Positions 16,412-18,388 of a DNA stretch of 18,388 nt are shown piece after piece. Each line of letters opens with the position of its first letter. The first letter of the stretch is position 1. The position numbers and the translations under genes are program-made. Origin of the DNA: G020354085 sp964629975 (GTDB taxonomy: Bacteria > Pseudomonadota > Gammaproteobacteria > Acidiferrobacterales > Sulfurifustaceae); the NCBI GenBank assembly GCA_964629975.1, contig CAZVUN010000048.1, positions 1 to 18,388 of the forward strand. Direction: 5' to 3'. The notes beneath the pieces are model-generated. The model made no database searches, was not told where the DNA came from, and worked only from the letters and a program-made list of their open reading frames with translations.

Positions 16412-18171
16412 TCGACGTCGCGCAGCGCAGTCAGGAAAGCGCTGCGGTCCTTGAAGAGCGTTTCGCCGTGCACCTCGGCCAAGCGCGCGAGCAGCCGGCG
16501 AATCTCGTCCTGGCGCTGTCTGCCGGCCTCGATCTCTTCCAGCCTCGCCGCTTCGTTCTTCTTCGCGCTGGTTGCGAGCTTGGTGAATCCGGTTTCGGTC
16601 TCGAGCCGTGCGATGCGCTCGGCGCTTGCCTGGAAGTTGAGCCGTAGCGGGCGTTCGACCGTGATCTTGTGAAAGCCGAAGTCGGCGTTGTCGAACACCT
16701 TGCTCACGACTCGCACCTTCTCCACAGGCTGCTTGGTGATGGGGTCTTCTTCGGCGAAGGTGCGCGTCTCGCCGTCGGTGAAGTTGCCAAAGATGCGCGT
16801 GATCTCACCGATCTGGTCCGGTTCGCTCGGACGATCGGCGGGGTCGCCGATCTTGTTGCGCTTGTTGCCCAGGCTCTTCGGCATCTTGACGAAGAAGCGC
16901 CGCGCGTCGATGAGCTGCACCTTGCCCTTGCGACGCGGTTCCTTGCGGTTGGTGAGCACCCAGAGGTAGGTCGAGATGCCGGTGTTGTAGAAGAGCTGGT
17001 CAGGGAGAGCCACCACGGCCTCGAGCCAGTCGTTCTCGATGATCCACTGGCGGATGTTGCTTTCGCCGCTGCCGGCGTCTCCGGTGAAGAGAGGCGAGCC
17101 GTTGAAGACGATGCCGATGCGGCTGCCACCCTCCGCAGGCGCGCGCATCTTGGCCAGCATGTGCTGTAGGAAGAGGAGCGAGCCGTCATTGATGCGCGGC
17201 AGGCCCGCGCCGAAGCGGCCGCTGTAGCCGAGCGACTCGGCCTCGTGTTCGATGTACTTCTGCTGCTGTTTCCACTCCACGCCGAAGGGCGGGTTCGCCA
17301 GCATGTAGTCGAAGGTGCGCTTCTTGCCCTCGGCGTCGCGGTCGAAGCCATCTTTCGTGAACGTGTCGCCAAGGACGATGTTGTCGGCGTCCTCGCCCTT
17401 GATGAGCATGTCGGCCTTGCAGATGGCCCAGGACTCGTCGTTCCAGTCCTGCCCGAACAGGTGCGGATCCGCATCGGCGTTGAGGTCGCGGATGTAGCGC
17501 TCTGCCACCGAAAGCATGCCGCCGGTGCCACATGCCGGGTCGTAGATGGTCTTGACGACGTGGCTCTTGCGCAGATCCTGCTCCGGCGAAAGCAGGAGGT
17601 TGACCATCAGCTTGATCACCTCTCGCGGGGTGAAGTGCTCGCCGGCCTCTTCGTTCGACTGCTCGGCCCCGATCCGAATCAGCTCCTCGAAGACGTAGCC
17701 CATCTGGACGTTGTCGACTCGGCTCGGCGACAGATCGACTGCGGCGAACTTCTTGATGACCTCGTACAGGAGGTTCTTCTCGGCCATGCGTGCGATCTGC
17801 TGATCGAACGCGAAGCGCTCCATGATCTCGCGGACGTTCTTCGAGAAGCTGTTGATGTAGGCGTTGAGGTTGGGTGCGAGCTGATTCGGGTCGTCGAGGA
17901 GCCTGGCCAAGTCCAGTCGCGACAGGTTGTAGAACGGTCTGCCGGTGACCCGCTCCAGAAGGCTGCGCACGACCGTCTCGGGCTTCGTCTTGATCTTCGC
18001 GTGCTCGGCGAGGACTTCGGCCTTCGTCGGCGCGAGCAGACAGTCGAAGCGGCGCAGGACCGTCAACGGCAGGATGACCTTGCGGTACTCATTGCGCTTG
18101 TACGGGCCACGCAGCAGGTTGCAGATGCTCCAGATGAAGCTGGCGAGCTGCGAGTGGGTTTCTGCGCTCAT
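16412..18171 (-). pseudogene. hsdM: Type I restriction-modification methyltransferase, 3'-truncated
   Basis: N6-adenine methyltransferase subunit of a type I system. The start ATG at 18171 gives MSAETHSQLASFIWSICNLLRGPYKRNEYR, a typical N-terminal helical domain. The SAM-binding motif I DPACGTGGML (211-220) and catalytic NPPF (293-296) are intact, as are the GEHFTPREV and LPDQLFYNTGI blocks. Homology runs to about residue 586 (FKDRSAFLTALRDV), where the frame enters hsdR sequence one base out of register. The open frame continues to 15292, giving a 959-aa product with about 370 meaningless residues. The normal C-terminal part of HsdM and the whole of hsdS are missing. Without HsdS, sequence recognition is unlikely unless a specificity subunit is encoded elsewhere. 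Methylation by this protein is doubtful. Confidence 0.85.
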
Positions 18172-18266
18172 TCAGACGCTCCGACGCCGGACCAAGGATC
18201 GCTGCCGACACCCGAAGCGGCAGGCGCGATCGCTGGACTTCTTGTTGGTTGTTCTGGCCATTGCAC
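18168..18266 (-). CDS. Possible short ORF overlapping the hsdM start
   Basis: From a GTG at 18266 the frame runs 32 residues, Pro/Ala/Gly/Ser-rich (PAIAPAASGVGSDPWSGVGASE), and stops with TGA overlapping the hsdM ATG (ATGA). The same frame, read upstream across one TGA at 18279-18281, is the partial gene at the right edge. It may therefore be the disrupted tail of that gene and not a separate protein. The ATGA overlap suggests an ancestral operon junction. Confidence 0.3.
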   Translation of the reverse strand: MQWPEQPTRSPAIAPAASGVGSDPWSGVGASE

Positions 18267-18278
18267 GTTCCCTTGTAC

Positions 18279-18388
18279 TCACAGGGGAGGCTCCCCAGCT
18301 CCGCCCTCCGGCCCCGCATCGTTGAACAGAGCGATATAGGGCGCATAGCGAAAGCGCCGGTTGCGCGCGTAGCCGGTCATCTCGCTGA
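18279..18388 (-). CDS. Partial gene upstream of hsdM (C-terminal end), unknown
   Basis: 35 residues are visible to the window edge: SEMTGYARNRRFRYAPY, then IALFNDAGPEGGAGEPPL and stop. The aromatic and basic composition looks like a real protein end, but I recognise no family. It points the same way as hsdM with 107 bases between them, so it could be the first gene of the same operon. Confidence 0.4.
   Translation of the reverse strand, partial: SEMTGYARNRRFRYAPYIALFNDAGPEGGAGEPPL

Noticed and set aside
17245..18339. 364-codon plus-strand frame opposite hsdM
   Set aside because: Antisense of clear hsdM sequence with motif I and NPPF; the plus-strand translation shows no domain.

Overview
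The window is an origin-proximal segment of a GC-rich (by eye well above 60% GC) gammaproteobacterial chromosome. I infer this from the classic divergent cluster gyrB-dnaN-dnaA on the minus strand against rpmH-rnpA-yidD-yidC-mnmE on the plus strand, from the long Gram-negative form of GyrB, and from the metF, pip, apaH and apaG types. I cannot name the genus. The chromosomal part is tightly packed, with overlaps or gaps of a few bases, and contains no tRNA, rRNA or CRISPR.

Left arm (1-4982, all plus strand): the 3' part of ahcY, then metF, a lipoprotein-type metallo-beta-lactamase-fold hydrolase, pip (proline iminopeptidase) and apaH. The last four are spaced by 1 to 8 bases and look co-transcribed. 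ahcY and metF serve the activated-methyl and one-carbon cycles. A strong hairpin lies between ahcY and metF. apaG follows apaH after 67 bases and converges on gyrB with only 18 bases between them.

Centre (5001-10155, minus strand): dnaA, dnaN and gyrB. recF, which normally lies between dnaN and gyrB, is absent. The 117-base gap there instead holds two 14-bp parS-like sequences in inverted orientation. The dnaA-dnaN gap (8652-8838) has an AT-rich end and a cluster of near-consensus DnaA boxes and is my best oriC candidate. A perfect DnaA box lies between dnaA and rpmH.

Right centre (10156-14165, plus strand): rpmH has a recognisable sigma70-type promoter, then rnpA, yidD, yidC and mnmE follow with overlapping or near-overlapping ends. 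Together they make ribosomal protein L34, the RNase P protein, two membrane-protein insertion factors and a tRNA-modifying GTPase.

Right end (14166-18388): foreign and decayed DNA. The mnmE 3' end (…FCIGK) is a known attachment site for genomic islands of the SGI1 type. Just behind it lies a frameshifted N-terminal remnant of a P4-type tyrosine integrase, then about 300 bases of unrecognised sequence. On the minus strand follows a wrecked type I restriction-modification locus: hsdM keeps its catalytic motifs but is cut near residue 586 and joined out of frame to the C-terminal half of hsdR. hsdS and the nuclease end of hsdR are missing. I read this as the remains of an integrated defence island. 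mnmG, rsmG and parAB, often found after mnmE, are not in the window.
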